A stretch of DNA of 64,000 nucleotides from positions 1 through 64,000 of the forward strand of contig WRIZ01000007.1 of assembly GCA_009782475.1 (NCBI GenBank), written 5' to 3'. The position numbers and the translations under genes are program-made. The notes beneath the pieces were generated by a model. The model was not told the origin of the DNA. It did no database searches and saw only the letters and a list, made by a program, of their open reading frames with translations. Source of the DNA: Oscillospiraceae bacterium (GTDB taxonomy: Bacteria; Bacillota; Clostridia; Oscillospirales; UBA929). Of the stretch, positions 19,241 to 28,842 are shown piece by piece (the first letter of the stretch is position 1; the number at the start of each line of letters is the position of its first letter).

Positions 19241-19516
19241 ATGCCGCAGACCAATATCAATATCCGTATGGATGAAGACTTAAAAAATCAGTTCAACGCA
19301 TTGTGTGTAGACTTAGGGCTGACAATGACCGCCGCGTTCGGAGTGTTTGCCAAAGCCGCAGTCCGCCAGCGAAAAATCCCCTTTGAGATCAGTGCGGAAA
19401 GCGACCACCCGTTTTACAGTGAGAGCAATCAGGCGTATTTACGCGAAGCCGTTGCCGCCCTCAATGCCGGAAAAGGAATCATCCGTGAAATCATAGAGGT
19501 CGAAGATGATGAATAA
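19241..19516 (+). CDS. RelB/DinJ-type antitoxin
   Basis: 91 residues. The N-terminus TNINIRMDEDLKNQF and LGLTMTAAFGVFAKAAV form the ribbon-helix-helix domain of RelB/DinJ antitoxins; the acidic C-terminus (IIEVEDDE) is the likely toxin-binding tail. The ATG at 19241 has AGGAGGTG at ideal distance. The gene overlaps the toxin gene by 11 nt. Such antitoxins neutralise the partner and repress their own operon. Confidence 0.9.
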   Translation: MPQTNINIRMDEDLKNQFNALCVDLGLTMTAAFGVFAKAAVRQRKIPFEISAESDHPFYSESNQAYLREAVAALNAGKGIIREIIEVEDDE

Positions 19517-19769
19517 AGTCTGGTTTGACCGGGCGTGGAGCGATTACGAAATATGGCAGCAGAGGGATAAGAAAATCATTAATAAGTTAAATAAGCTCCT
19601 CAAAGACATCGAGCGGAACGGCTATAAGGGGATCGGCAAGCCGGAACCTTTGAAACACAATTTACAAGGATTTTGGAGCCGGGAAATTGACGAAAAACAC
19701 CGTCTTGTATATCGTGTTGAGCGCGGACAAATTGAGATTGCCCAGTGCATGGGGCATTATGATGACTGA
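19506..19769 (+). CDS. Txe/YoeB family mRNA interferase toxin
   Basis: 87 residues with the YoeB pattern: VWFDRAWSDYEIWQQRD, KPEPLKHNLQGFWSREID, EKHRLVYRV and the terminal CMGHYDD. The catalytic Glu (in PEPLK), Arg (in HRLVYRV) and His near the end of YoeB are all kept, so it should be active. YoeB cleaves mRNA at the ribosome. It ends only 5 nt from the stop codon of the convergent argB gene. Confidence 0.92.
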   Translation: MMNKVWFDRAWSDYEIWQQRDKKIINKLNKLLKDIERNGYKGIGKPEPLKHNLQGFWSREIDEKHRLVYRVERGQIEIAQCMGHYDD

Positions 19770-19774
19770 GCGGT

Positions 19775-20629
19775 TCAGCCATTTATGATCTGCGTGCCGC
19801 AGCCTTCGTCGGTCAGCATTTCCACCAAAAGCGAATGCGGGGCGCGGCCGTCGAGGATGACGGCACTCTTAACGCCCCTTCGCAAAGCGTCCACACAGCA
19901 GTCCACTTTGGGGATCATGCCTTTGCTGACGGCTCCGCCGCGTTTTAAGGCGGGAATCTCGCTCAGTTTGACTTCGGGGATGAGCGTCGCCGGATCGTCT
20001 TTATCGCGCAGCAGCCCCGGTACGTCGGTCAGCAGGATCAGCTTTTCCGCGCCCAGCGACGCCGAGAGTTCGGCCGCCGCCGTGTCGGCGTTGATGTTGT
20101 ACGACGTTTCGGCGTCAATGCCGCGTCCAACGGTCGAGATGACCGGGATATAGCCTTTTTCCAGCAGCAGTTCCACCAGTTCGGGGTTGGGCTTTTTAAT
20201 GTCACCCACCAAACCGTAATCGTTCGCACCTATCAATCGTTCGGCAGGAAAAAGGTTGCCGTCTATCCCTGACAAGCCGACTGCCTTGCCGCCCCGTCCG
20301 GCGATTTGGGAGACAAGGTTTTTGTTCACAAGGCCGCACAGTGTCATCTGTACGACGTCCATCGTCTCCTCGTCGGTGACCCGCAACCCATCCGCAAACC
20401 GGGACTCGATCCCCAAACGGTCAAGCAGGGCGTTGATCTCCGGGCCGCCGCCGTGAACCAACACAAGGCGGATGCCCACCAGCGAAAGCAAAACAATATC
20501 GCCGATGACGGCTTCGCGCAGCTCGGTTTTGTCCATCGCCGCGCCGCCATACTTCACAACCACCGTCTTGCCGCTATATCGCTGGATATACGGCAGGGCT
20601 TCGGTTAGGACTGTTATTTTGCTTGTCAT
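19775..20629 (-). CDS. argB: Acetylglutamate kinase
   Basis: 284 residues. VVKYGGAAMD, the phosphate-binding LVHGGGPEIN, a central GDI region, NINADTAAAELS and KLILLTDVPGLL are the amino-acid kinase signatures. It phosphorylates N-acetylglutamate and is normally the arginine-feedback step. ATG with GGAGGA. The region upstream, up to argJ, is filled by a structured repeat. Confidence 0.97.
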   Translation of the reverse strand: MTSKITVLTEALPYIQRYSGKTVVVKYGGAAMDKTELREAVIGDIVLLSLVGIRLVLVHGGGPEINALLDRLGIESRFADGLRVTDEETMDVVQMTLCGLVNKNLVSQIAGRGGKAVGLSGIDGNLFPAERLIGANDYGLVGDIKKPNPELVELLLEKGYIPVISTVGRGIDAETSYNINADTAAAELSASLGAEKLILLTDVPGLLRDKDDPATLIPEVKLSEIPALKRGGAVSKGMIPKVDCCVDALRRGVKSAVILDGRAPHSLLVEMLTDEGCGTQIING

Positions 20630-20638
20630 ATGTCCTCC

Positions 20639-20717
20639 TGTCGCGCTCCATGCGCGCTTCGCGGGCAGTGCCGGAAGTGAATTCCTTCACTTACGAAGCG
20701 ATGGAGCAGCTCTTTTC
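20639..20717 (-). repeat. Structured repeat element, copy A (argJ-argB gap)
   Basis: It occupies practically the whole gap between the argJ stop and the argB ribosome site. Minus-strand fold: GCTCCAT and CGCTTCG pair with CGAAGCG and ATGGAGC, with an unpaired CGC in the 3' strand. Inside is a perfect 7-bp hairpin AAGTGAA-GGAA-TTCACTT with a GNRA tetraloop. The ends (AGAGCTGCTC and GAGCGCGACA) and the CGC bulge recur in copy B at 56163-56280. No known family was recognised. Confidence 0.75.
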
Positions 20718-20719
20718 TA

Positions 20720-21934
20720 TCATGTCCTGTAAGCCCCGTTGATTTCCACGTATCGTTCGGTCAGGTCGCAGCCGAACGCTTCGGCTTCAAAGCCTCCGTC
20801 GTGCAGGTCGATCAAAATCTGCACCTCGTCGCGGCTGAGGATGCTCTTGGCCAATTCCTCATTGAACGGCAGCCCCAAGCCGTCTTTGCAGACGTCGATG
20901 GTTTCGCCGGAGGAGCGGAAGGATATGTCCACATTTTCGGGCTTAAACGGAGCCTTGCTGTACCCCATCGCACAAAGGATACGGCCGAAATTGGCGTCGG
21001 CTCCGTACATCGTCGCTTTGACGAGGTTGGAGGAGATGACGCTCATGGCCAGTTTTTCGGCGCAGGCTTCCGAGCTCGCGCTTTTGACAAGGCAGCTGAT
21101 CAGCCTGCTCGCGCCTTCGCCGTCCCGGGCGATCATCCGCGCCAATTTGCCGTTGACAAAGTTGACAGCCTCTAAAAACGTCCGATATTCGGGGCCTTTC
21201 CACTCGATCTGCGGATTGCCCGACAGACCGCTGGCCAGCACCGCCACCATATCGTTGGTGGATGTATCACCGTCCACACTGATGCGGTTGTAGGTGATGC
21301 GATTGCTGTCACTCAGCGCGGCGTGCAGCATCTCCGAGGTGATGGCGGCGTCGGTGGTGATGAACGCCAGCATGGTGGCCATATTGGGGTGGATCATGCC
21401 GCTCCCTTTGGCGATGCCGCCGACGGTGACGGTTTTCCCCGCGATTTGGACTTGGACGGCCGCTTGTTTATCGCAGGTATCGGTCGTCATAATGGCCGCC
21501 GCCGCGTCGTCCGAACCGTAACGGGACAGCTCTTTGACCAGCGCGGGGATGGCATTAACGATGGCTTCGGCTTTCAGCGGTACGCCGATGACGCCGGTGG
21601 AGTTGACGATGATCTCATCGGGGCGTATGGAGAGCTCTTTGGCCAACGCTTCGCAGGTCGCCCACGCGTTTGCCTCCCCGTCCGGGGCGCAGGCGTTGGC
21701 GTTGCCGCTGTTGGCGATGATGGCGCGCGCCGTGCCGCGCATGAGATTGCGCTTGGTCACCTGAAGGGGGGCGGCCTGCACTTTGTTGGTGGTGTAGAGG
21801 GCGGCGACGGTACAGTCGCAGTCGGCGTAAATCAGCGCGAGGTCTTTCTTCGCGGCGTTTTTGCGAATCCCGGCATGGACGCCGGAGGCGGAAAACCCTT
21901 TTGCGGCGCAGCAGCCGCCTTGTATTTCATTCAT
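20720..21934 (-). CDS. argJ: Bifunctional ornithine acetyltransferase/N-acetylglutamate synthase
   Basis: 404 residues. KGSGMIHPNMATMLAFITTDA contains the AT-M-L autocleavage site, where the Thr becomes the nucleophile of the beta chain. FVNGKLARMIARDGEGA and GADANFGRILCAMGYS are further family marks. It recycles the acetyl group from acetylornithine to glutamate. Starts at ATG 21934 (AAGGAG upstream) 13 nt after argC. Confidence 0.97.
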   Translation of the reverse strand: MNEIQGGCCAAKGFSASGVHAGIRKNAAKKDLALIYADCDCTVAALYTTNKVQAAPLQVTKRNLMRGTARAIIANSGNANACAPDGEANAWATCEALAKELSIRPDEIIVNSTGVIGVPLKAEAIVNAIPALVKELSRYGSDDAAAAIMTTDTCDKQAAVQVQIAGKTVTVGGIAKGSGMIHPNMATMLAFITTDAAITSEMLHAALSDSNRITYNRISVDGDTSTNDMVAVLASGLSGNPQIEWKGPEYRTFLEAVNFVNGKLARMIARDGEGASRLISCLVKSASSEACAEKLAMSVISSNLVKATMYGADANFGRILCAMGYSKAPFKPENVDISFRSSGETIDVCKDGLGLPFNEELAKSILSRDEVQILIDLHDGGFEAEAFGCDLTERYVEINGAYRT

Positions 21935-21947
21935 GATCGACGTCTCC

Positions 21948-22838
21948 TTATAAACCAAACTTCAATTTGAAACATTGAACGGCTCCGCCGGACGCGCCTT
22001 TGCCGAGATTATCAAACCTTGCGGCGGCAACCGTTTGGAGTTTCTGCCCGAAGACGAAAATCTCTAGGTCGTCCGTCCCGTTACAGGCTTCCATATCCAG
22101 CCGCCCGTTTTCCAGAGATTCTTCCCCGCCGAACGGCATGACCTTGACGTGTTCGGCTCCGTGATACCATTCCTCCAGCGTTGCGTGGACGCCGGGCGCG
22201 TACAACGGGAGGGGGATGGAAACCAGCATCCCCTGTTTCACCGGTGCGAGAACGGGCATAAAGATGGGCGGCGTATCCATTCCCGATACCGCCTGCATCT
22301 CCGGCAGGTGTTTATGCTGAAGGCTTAACGCGTATGGGCGGGCTCCGCGCGGCGGGTTTTCGCCTTCGTACTCGGCGATCATGGCTTTGCCGCCTCCGCT
22401 GTAGCCGGTCAGGGAGAAACAGGACAGCACTTTATAAGGAGCCACCCATTTCTGACGGACAAGGGGATAAATGACGGCGCAAAACCCGGTTGCGTGGCAG
22501 CCGGGGACGGCGATGCGGTTGGAGGATTTGACCATATCCCGGTGCTCCCTTGACAGTTCGGGGAAGCCGTACGCCCAGCCGGGATGGGTGCGGTGGGCTG
22601 TCGAGGCGTCAAAAATGACCGTTTTGGGGTTGGTGACAAGGGAGACGGCTTCACGGGCAGCTTCATCCGGCAGGCAGAGGAAGGCCGCGTCGGCCGCGTT
22701 GAGCCGCTCAGCCCGGGCGGCGGGGTTTTTACGCTCCCCTTCCCCGATTTCCAGCAGTTCCACTTCCGATATGGCGCGCAGTTTCTCCTCGATCTGCAAT
22801 CCTGTTGCCCCTTCACGCCCGTCGATGAATACTTTCAC
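21948..22838 (-). CDS. argC: N-acetyl-gamma-glutamyl-phosphate reductase (type 2, short form)
   Basis: 296 residues starting [16 protein letters not shown], the short type 2 ArgC. The catalytic Cys is in AVPGCHATGF. It reduces acetylglutamyl phosphate with NADPH. The GTG at 22838 has AAGGAGAGG upstream and overlaps the argH stop by 4 nt; the tracked upstream start reads through argH. Confidence 0.95.
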   Translation of the reverse strand: MKVFIDGREGATGLQIEEKLRAISEVELLEIGEGERKNPAARAERLNAADAAFLCLPDEAAREAVSLVTNPKTVIFDASTAHRTHPGWAYGFPELSREHRDMVKSSNRIAVPGCHATGFCAVIYPLVRQKWVAPYKVLSCFSLTGYSGGGKAMIAEYEGENPPRGARPYALSLQHKHLPEMQAVSGMDTPPIFMPVLAPVKQGMLVSIPLPLYAPGVHATLEEWYHGAEHVKVMPFGGEESLENGRLDMEACNGTDDLEIFVFGQKLQTVAAARFDNLGKGASGGAVQCFKLKFGL

Positions 22839-24141
22839 GATAATCCTCTCCTTTTTACGCAATGTTCGAGTTTCAACACATCGTATATATCTTCGTCGAA
22901 TAATACAGACCGTTGTCGGTATTTGTCTATTGGTAAGGTTTCTAATGTTTCGCCGTTTTCGGCGCAATCCCTGACCAACGCCCCGGCGACGCCGTAGGCT
23001 TGGCGGAACGGCATCCCCTTGCCAACCAAGTAATCGGCGCAGTCGGTGGCGTTGAGGAACCCTTCGGCTGCCGCCGCCCGCATTCGGGATTTGTTAAACG
23101 CAATGGCTTCCATCATCGGGGTGAAGGCTTCCAAACAGGCTTCAACAGTGTCCAGCGCGCCGAACAGGGCTTCCTTATCCTCCTGCATATCCTTGTTATA
23201 CGCCAGCGGCAGCCCCTTCATCACCGTTAATAGCCCCATCAAATGCCCGAAGACGCGCCCCGATTTGCCGCGGATCAACTCGCATATATCAGGGTTTTTC
23301 TTCTGCGGCATTATCGACGAGCCGGTGGAGAAAGCGTCGGGCAGGGTTGCGAACCCGAACTCTGAGGAACACCACAGGATGACCTCCTCGGCCATACGGG
23401 AGAGATGCACCATCAGGATGGAGAGGGCGGACAATGCTTCTAGCACGAAATCCCGGTCGCTCACCGCGTCCATCGGATTGGCACAGGGGCGTGTAAAGCC
23501 TAACGCCTTTGCTGGGATAGAACGGTCGATAGAGTAGGTCGTTCCAGCCAGCGCGCCCGCGCCCAGCGGGCATTCGTCCATACGAACGATAGCATCTGTC
23601 AATCGGGCGTTATCGCGCGATAGCATTTCGACCCACGCGCCGAGATGGAGTGTCAGCGTCACCGGCTGCGCCCGCTGGAGGTGGGTATATCCGGGCATGA
23701 CGGTTGCTTGATGCTCGTTGATCCGCGAATCCAGTGTTTCCAACAGTTTGCCGATCTGCTCCTGTAACTTTGCTAACGCCGATTTAGTGTAAAGGCGCAA
23801 GTCTGCCGCCACCTGATCGTTGCGGCTCCGCCCGGTGTGCAGGCGTTTTCCGGCGTCGCCGACGCGTTTGGTCAGTTCGGCTTCGACGAAGGTGTGGATG
23901 TCCTCGGCGGCCGGGTCGATGTCCAGCCCGCCGCTTTCAAGGTCGGCCGCAATGCCCTTTAGTCCGGCGTCAATGGCGGCGGCGTCTTCCTTGCTGATGA
24001 CGCCGCATTCACCCAGCATGGCGGCGTGGGCGATTGAGCCTTGAATATCCTCCCGCCACATCCGCGCGTCAAACCCGACCGAGCGGTTGAATGCCTCGAG
24101 CGCGGGGTTGACGTCACCACTTGTCCTCCCTGACCACAGTT

Positions 24142-24145
<4 letters not shown>
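22835..24145 (-). CDS. argH: Argininosuccinate lyase
   Basis: 436 residues. [19 protein letters not shown] and the lyase signature [12 protein letters not shown] are intact. It releases arginine and fumarate. Its start overlaps the argG stop by 4 nt, and it is coupled downstream to argC. Confidence 0.97.
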
Positions 24146-25347
<1,202 letters not shown>

Positions 25348-25379
25348 CAGAATAGCTCCTCCCTTTGCTTGTGTTTATA

Positions 25380-25408
25380 TTTATAACACATGATGAATAA
25401 TAATGCAA
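25380..25408 (-). promoter_or_regulatory. argG promoter with overlapping ARG box
   Basis: Minus-strand TTGCAT (25403-25408), 17-nt spacer, TATAAA (25380-25385). TGCATTATTATTCA (25394-25407) fits the ArgR/AhrC core TGNATWWWWATNCA exactly and covers the -35 box, so arginine-dependent repression of the operon is expected. Confidence 0.7.
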
Positions 25409-25428
25409 TACCCTCTTTGAACTTTTCC

Positions 25429-25457
25429 TTGAAATTTTTGAACGCTTGGGTTATAAT
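25429..25457 (+). promoter_or_regulatory. Promoter of the chemotaxis/flagellar operon
   Basis: TTGAAA (25429-25434), 17-nt spacer, TATAAT (25452-25457), 28 nt before cheR. It is a sigma-A-like, not a sigma-D, promoter and diverges from argG. Confidence 0.75.
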
Positions 25458-25485
25458 GTTTCCAATGCTCTGCAAAGGGGGAACG

Positions 25486-26307
25486 ATGCAGTTGGACGGG
25501 GCGCATATAACCCATAAGGAATTCATCACCTTGGTCAGGTATATCAAGGAAAATTACGGCGTCAACCTCGAACAGAAGCTCACCCTTGTCGAAGGCCGCC
25601 TTTGGAATGTAATCAAGCAAAAAGGTTTTTCATCGCTGGAGGAGTTTTTCAATTACGCCATTACCGACAAGTCGGGCACCGAGATCAAAACGCTGCTCAC
25701 CCGCCTGACGACCAATTATACATATTTCATGCGGGAAGACGTGCATTACACCTTCCTGACAGGAACCTTCCTGCCCGAATTGGTTTCCAAACTGAAAACC
25801 AAAGACCTGCGCATATGGAGTGCCGGAAGTTCTTCCGGCGAGGAGGCTTACACCGCCGCCATGGTGCTCGACGACTATTTCGGCGCGGCGAAAAGCCAAT
25901 GGGACGCCAAAATACTGGCGACAGACATCTCGCCGCAGGTGCTGCAAATGGCCGAAGAAGCCGTTTATCCCGAAGACCGCTTGAAAAATCTGCCCGCCGC
26001 TTGGAAAACAAAATACTTCACCAAAGAACCGGGCGATCAATTCCGTGTGAAACCCGAAATCAAGAAGGAAGTTATCTTCCGCCCGTTTAACCTGATGGAG
26101 CCTTTCCCCTTCAAAAAACCATTTCATGTCATCTTTTGCCGCAATGTTATGATCTATTTCGATAAACCCACCCGGGACGGCCTGATCGAACGGTATTACG
26201 ACGCGCTGGAACCGGGGGGGTACCTTTTTATCGGTCTCTCGGAGACGGTGGATAAAACGGTGACGCGATTCGAGTTTGTCAAACCTTCCATATATCGGAA
26301 AGCATAA
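25486..26307 (+). CDS. cheR: Chemoreceptor glutamate methyltransferase CheR
   Basis: 273 residues. N-terminal CheR domain, then the SAM-binding fold: IWSAGSSSGEEAYTAAM, ILATDISPQVLQMA, VIFCRNVMIYFDK. It methylates receptor glutamates in adaptation. The ATG at 25486 with AAAGGGGG is chosen over the tracked start, which lies upstream of the promoter. First gene of the operon. Confidence 0.95.
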   Translation: MQLDGAHITHKEFITLVRYIKENYGVNLEQKLTLVEGRLWNVIKQKGFSSLEEFFNYAITDKSGTEIKTLLTRLTTNYTYFMREDVHYTFLTGTFLPELVSKLKTKDLRIWSAGSSSGEEAYTAAMVLDDYFGAAKSQWDAKILATDISPQVLQMAEEAVYPEDRLKNLPAAWKTKYFTKEPGDQFRVKPEIKKEVIFRPFNLMEPFPFKKPFHVIFCRNVMIYFDKPTRDGLIERYYDALEPGGYLFIGLSETVDKTVTRFEFVKPSIYRKA

Positions 26308-26330
26308 CCATACGGAGAGGGGCGGAGCCT

Positions 26331-27347
26331 ATGCCGCGCGGTAAAATCAGGGTTCTGGTAGTAGATGATTCTCTCTTTTTCCGCAGTATGCTGGTGAAGG
26401 GCTTATCGGCGGCGGACGGCATCGAAGTCGTGGGCGAGGCCTTTGACCCGTATGACGCCCGTGACCGTCTGCTCGGTTTAGAGCCGGACATCATGACGCT
26501 GGACATCGAAATGCCAAACATGAACGGCGTTGAGTTTCTCAAAATCCTGCTTCCGCAATGGAATATTCCGGTGGTGGTCATTTCGAGCCGGGGTGACCTT
26601 GCCGACGCCGCGAAACGCGCCGGCGCGGCCGATTTCTTTCAAAAACCGGACGCCAACAGCAAATCCGCTGTCGCCAACTTTCTCAAGGATTTGCCGGATC
26701 GAGTCCGCGCGGCCGCCCGCAAGAGCAAAACGGCTTCCGCCCTTCCGGCGGAAACAGCCGGTTCGGCAAGCTGCGTGGTCGCGCTGGGCGCGTCGACCGG
26801 CGGGACACAGGCCACAGCCCGGATCGTACAGGCTCTTCCGGCGGATTTTCCGGGAATGGTGGTCGTGCAGCACATGCCGCCCGACTTCACCAAAATGTAC
26901 GCGACAAACCTCGACCGCGACTGCCGGATGCGGGTGGCCGAAGCGCGGGACGGCGACAAGATCGAGCACGGCAAAGTCCTGATCGCGCCCGGCGGCGATT
27001 CACACCTGGAAGTACAGCGGCGCGCCGACGGGAATTTCGTGCGGCTGGCCAGAGGCGAAAAGGTCAACGGTCACTGCCCCTCGGTCGACACCCTCTTTTA
27101 CTCGGCGGCTAAGTACCTGCCGGGGAAAAACACCGTTGGTGTTATCCTGACCGGTATGGGGGCGGACGGCGCGCGCGGTCTGATGGCCATGCGGAACGCC
27201 GGATCGTATACCGTCGGGCAGGACGAGAAAAGCTCGGTTGTATACGGGATGCCGCGCGAAGCCTTCGAGATGGGTGCCGTGACCCGGCAGGCTCCGCTGG
27301 AAGCCATCGCGGAGCTATTGATCAGGTATGTAAAGAATCTAAAATAA
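26331..27347 (+). CDS. cheB: Receptor methylesterase/deamidase CheB
   Basis: 338 residues. Receiver domain at 1-115 (VLVVDDSLFF, phosphorylated Asp in MTLDIEMPNMNG, Lys in FFQKP) and a methylesterase domain from 145 with the Ser of GASTGGTQA, His of VVQHMPPDF and Asp of TGMGADGA. It opposes CheR. Follows cheR by 23 nt. Confidence 0.96.
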   Translation: MPRGKIRVLVVDDSLFFRSMLVKGLSAADGIEVVGEAFDPYDARDRLLGLEPDIMTLDIEMPNMNGVEFLKILLPQWNIPVVVISSRGDLADAAKRAGAADFFQKPDANSKSAVANFLKDLPDRVRAAARKSKTASALPAETAGSASCVVALGASTGGTQATARIVQALPADFPGMVVVQHMPPDFTKMYATNLDRDCRMRVAEARDGDKIEHGKVLIAPGGDSHLEVQRRADGNFVRLARGEKVNGHCPSVDTLFYSAAKYLPGKNTVGVILTGMGADGARGLMAMRNAGSYTVGQDEKSSVVYGMPREAFEMGAVTRQAPLEAIAELLIRYVKNLK

Positions 27348-27363
27348 CAACATAGGTGGAAAT

Positions 27364-27963
27364 ATGGAACATGTGGTTGGTATCGGGGGATACGCCGTTT
27401 CAGGAAGCCCCGATGACGTCATAAAGACCTTCGCGCTGTCCACCTGCGTCGGGCTGGTGTACTACAGTATGCGCAAGCGCGCCATGGCGATGGCGCACAT
27501 CCAGCTCCCGGTCTGCCGTTCGATGAGCGCGGGCGACAAACCCAGCCGCTTTGCCGACCTCGCGGCGGAGTTTTTACTCAAAGAGATGCAGCAGAAACAC
27601 GGCATCACGCCGCGCGAAGTGCTGATCAGCCTCTACGGCGGCATTGACGGACGGGGGGCGGGCGACTGCTTCCGCATCGGGGAAAAAAACCTCCAAACGG
27701 TCAAGGACGCCCTGCGAAAGCTCGGGCTGCCGTATAACGAAGTCGATACCGGCGGGCAAGAAAGCCGGACATTGGTGGCGTACACCTCCACAGGCATTGT
27801 GGAAGTCATCAAACGCCCGATGGCATTCAGCGGCCTCGGAGCCGCCCCAAGACCGGGGCCGCAGGGGCCGGCGGGAGCCGCCGCGAGGACGGGGCCTTTG
27901 GGGCCGGCCGCGAGAACCGGGCCGCAAGGGCCGGCGGGACGGGGGCTGGGTTTCCTCAGATAA
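27364..27963 (+). CDS. cheD: Chemoreceptor deamidase CheD with collagen-like C-terminal tail
   Basis: 199 residues against about 160 for typical CheD. The catalytic Cys (ALSTCVGL) and His (MAHIQLP) are in place, as is FRIGEKNLQTV. After residue 155 comes a roughly 45-residue Gly/Pro/Ala/Arg tail with repeats such as GPQGPAGAAARTGPLGP. CheD deamidates receptor glutamines and, in B. subtilis, works with CheC; no cheC lies nearby. The tail is discussed as a finding. Confidence 0.93.
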   Translation: MEHVVGIGGYAVSGSPDDVIKTFALSTCVGLVYYSMRKRAMAMAHIQLPVCRSMSAGDKPSRFADLAAEFLLKEMQQKHGITPREVLISLYGGIDGRGAGDCFRIGEKNLQTVKDALRKLGLPYNEVDTGGQESRTLVAYTSTGIVEVIKRPMAFSGLGAAPRPGPQGPAGAAARTGPLGPAARTGPQGPAGRGLGFLR

Positions 27964-27966
27964 GCC

Positions 27967-27995
27967 TTGACTGACGCATAATTTTGTGATAAACT
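27967..27995 (+). promoter_or_regulatory. Possible internal promoter before the transglycosylase gene
   Basis: TTGACT (27967-27972), 17-nt spacer, TAAACT (27990-27995) in the 75-nt gap between cheD and the SLT gene; would allow flagellar genes to be expressed apart from cheRBD. Confidence 0.5.
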
Positions 27996-28038
27996 GCAAA
28001 ATATGCACTATTGGTAGTGGTGAAGGGGGTGTACGCGC

Positions 28039-28743
28039 ATGAACGGGATCGGCAGCCTTGCGGATACCAAGGTCAGAGAGGTCATGCAGGGCGTACAGCT
28101 CCGTTTAGCCGAAATCGAAAACCGCACGGGATTGACCTTCGGAGCTTACTTAACGCGCGCCCAGGTTTGGGAAGAGGCGGGGGTAGACAGTGTCGCCTTT
28201 GCCCAAAGCCTTGCCGAAACACAAAAGGATACGGCCGGACAGATTGATTTGAACAAATACAGCCCCGCCGTGAAAACCGGCGCCTTTTCCCGTTTGGCCG
28301 AGAGCGAATACGACGGACTGTTCGCCGAAGCCGCCGACCGCTACGGCATAAACGCCGCTTTGATCAAGGCGGTCGCATTCGCCGAAAGCAATTTCCGCCC
28401 CGGTGCCGTTTCCAAATCGGGCGCGATGGGGCTGATGCAGCTCATGCCGTTCACCGCCGAAGCCTTGGGGGTGGACGACCCGTTTGACCCGGCGCAGAAC
28501 GTAGACGGCGGGGCGCGGCTCATTTCACAGCACCTCGACCGCTTCAACGGCGACGCGCTGCTGGCTTTAGCCGCCTACAACGCCGGCCCCAACGGCGTGA
28601 CCTCGCGTGGGATCACCGACCTGACCGACCCGGAACAGCGAAACTGGCTTCCTTCGGAGACAAAAGGCTATTTGGAGCGGATCGAACGGTATCTCGACGC
28701 GGCGCAGGCACTCTATGTGCTGGACGCTCCTTACGCGGTTTGA
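28039..28743 (+). CDS. Lytic transglycosylase (SLT domain), flagellum-associated
   Basis: 234 residues. The C-terminal half is an SLT domain: catalytic Glu in AVAFAESNFRPGAVSKSGAMGLMQLMP, then AAYNAGPNGV and the ERIERYL helix. The N-terminal 90 residues are Ala/Glu-rich with no signal peptide. Sitting directly before flgB, it probably opens peptidoglycan for the growing rod and may leave the cell through the flagellar export apparatus. This is inference from context. Confidence 0.85.
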   Translation: MNGIGSLADTKVREVMQGVQLRLAEIENRTGLTFGAYLTRAQVWEEAGVDSVAFAQSLAETQKDTAGQIDLNKYSPAVKTGAFSRLAESEYDGLFAEAADRYGINAALIKAVAFAESNFRPGAVSKSGAMGLMQLMPFTAEALGVDDPFDPAQNVDGGARLISQHLDRFNGDALLALAAYNAGPNGVTSRGITDLTDPEQRNWLPSETKGYLERIERYLDAAQALYVLDAPYAV

Positions 28744-28842
28744 GGAAAATTGCCGGAAATTGCCGATTGTGGCTTAGTATGCAAACTACCATAACGATAA
28801 ACAATACATACAGGCATTTCCAAAAGGGATGTGAATTGATTT

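Noticed and set aside
27840-27960. GC-rich tandem repeat considered as a noncoding or CRISPR-like repeat
   Set aside because: It is in frame with cheD and encodes a Gly/Pro tail; there are no regular spacers.
28744-28842. GCCGAT-type sigma-D -10 element before flgB
   Set aside because: GCCGATTG is present but no TAAA-type -35 at the right distance; the evidence is too weak.
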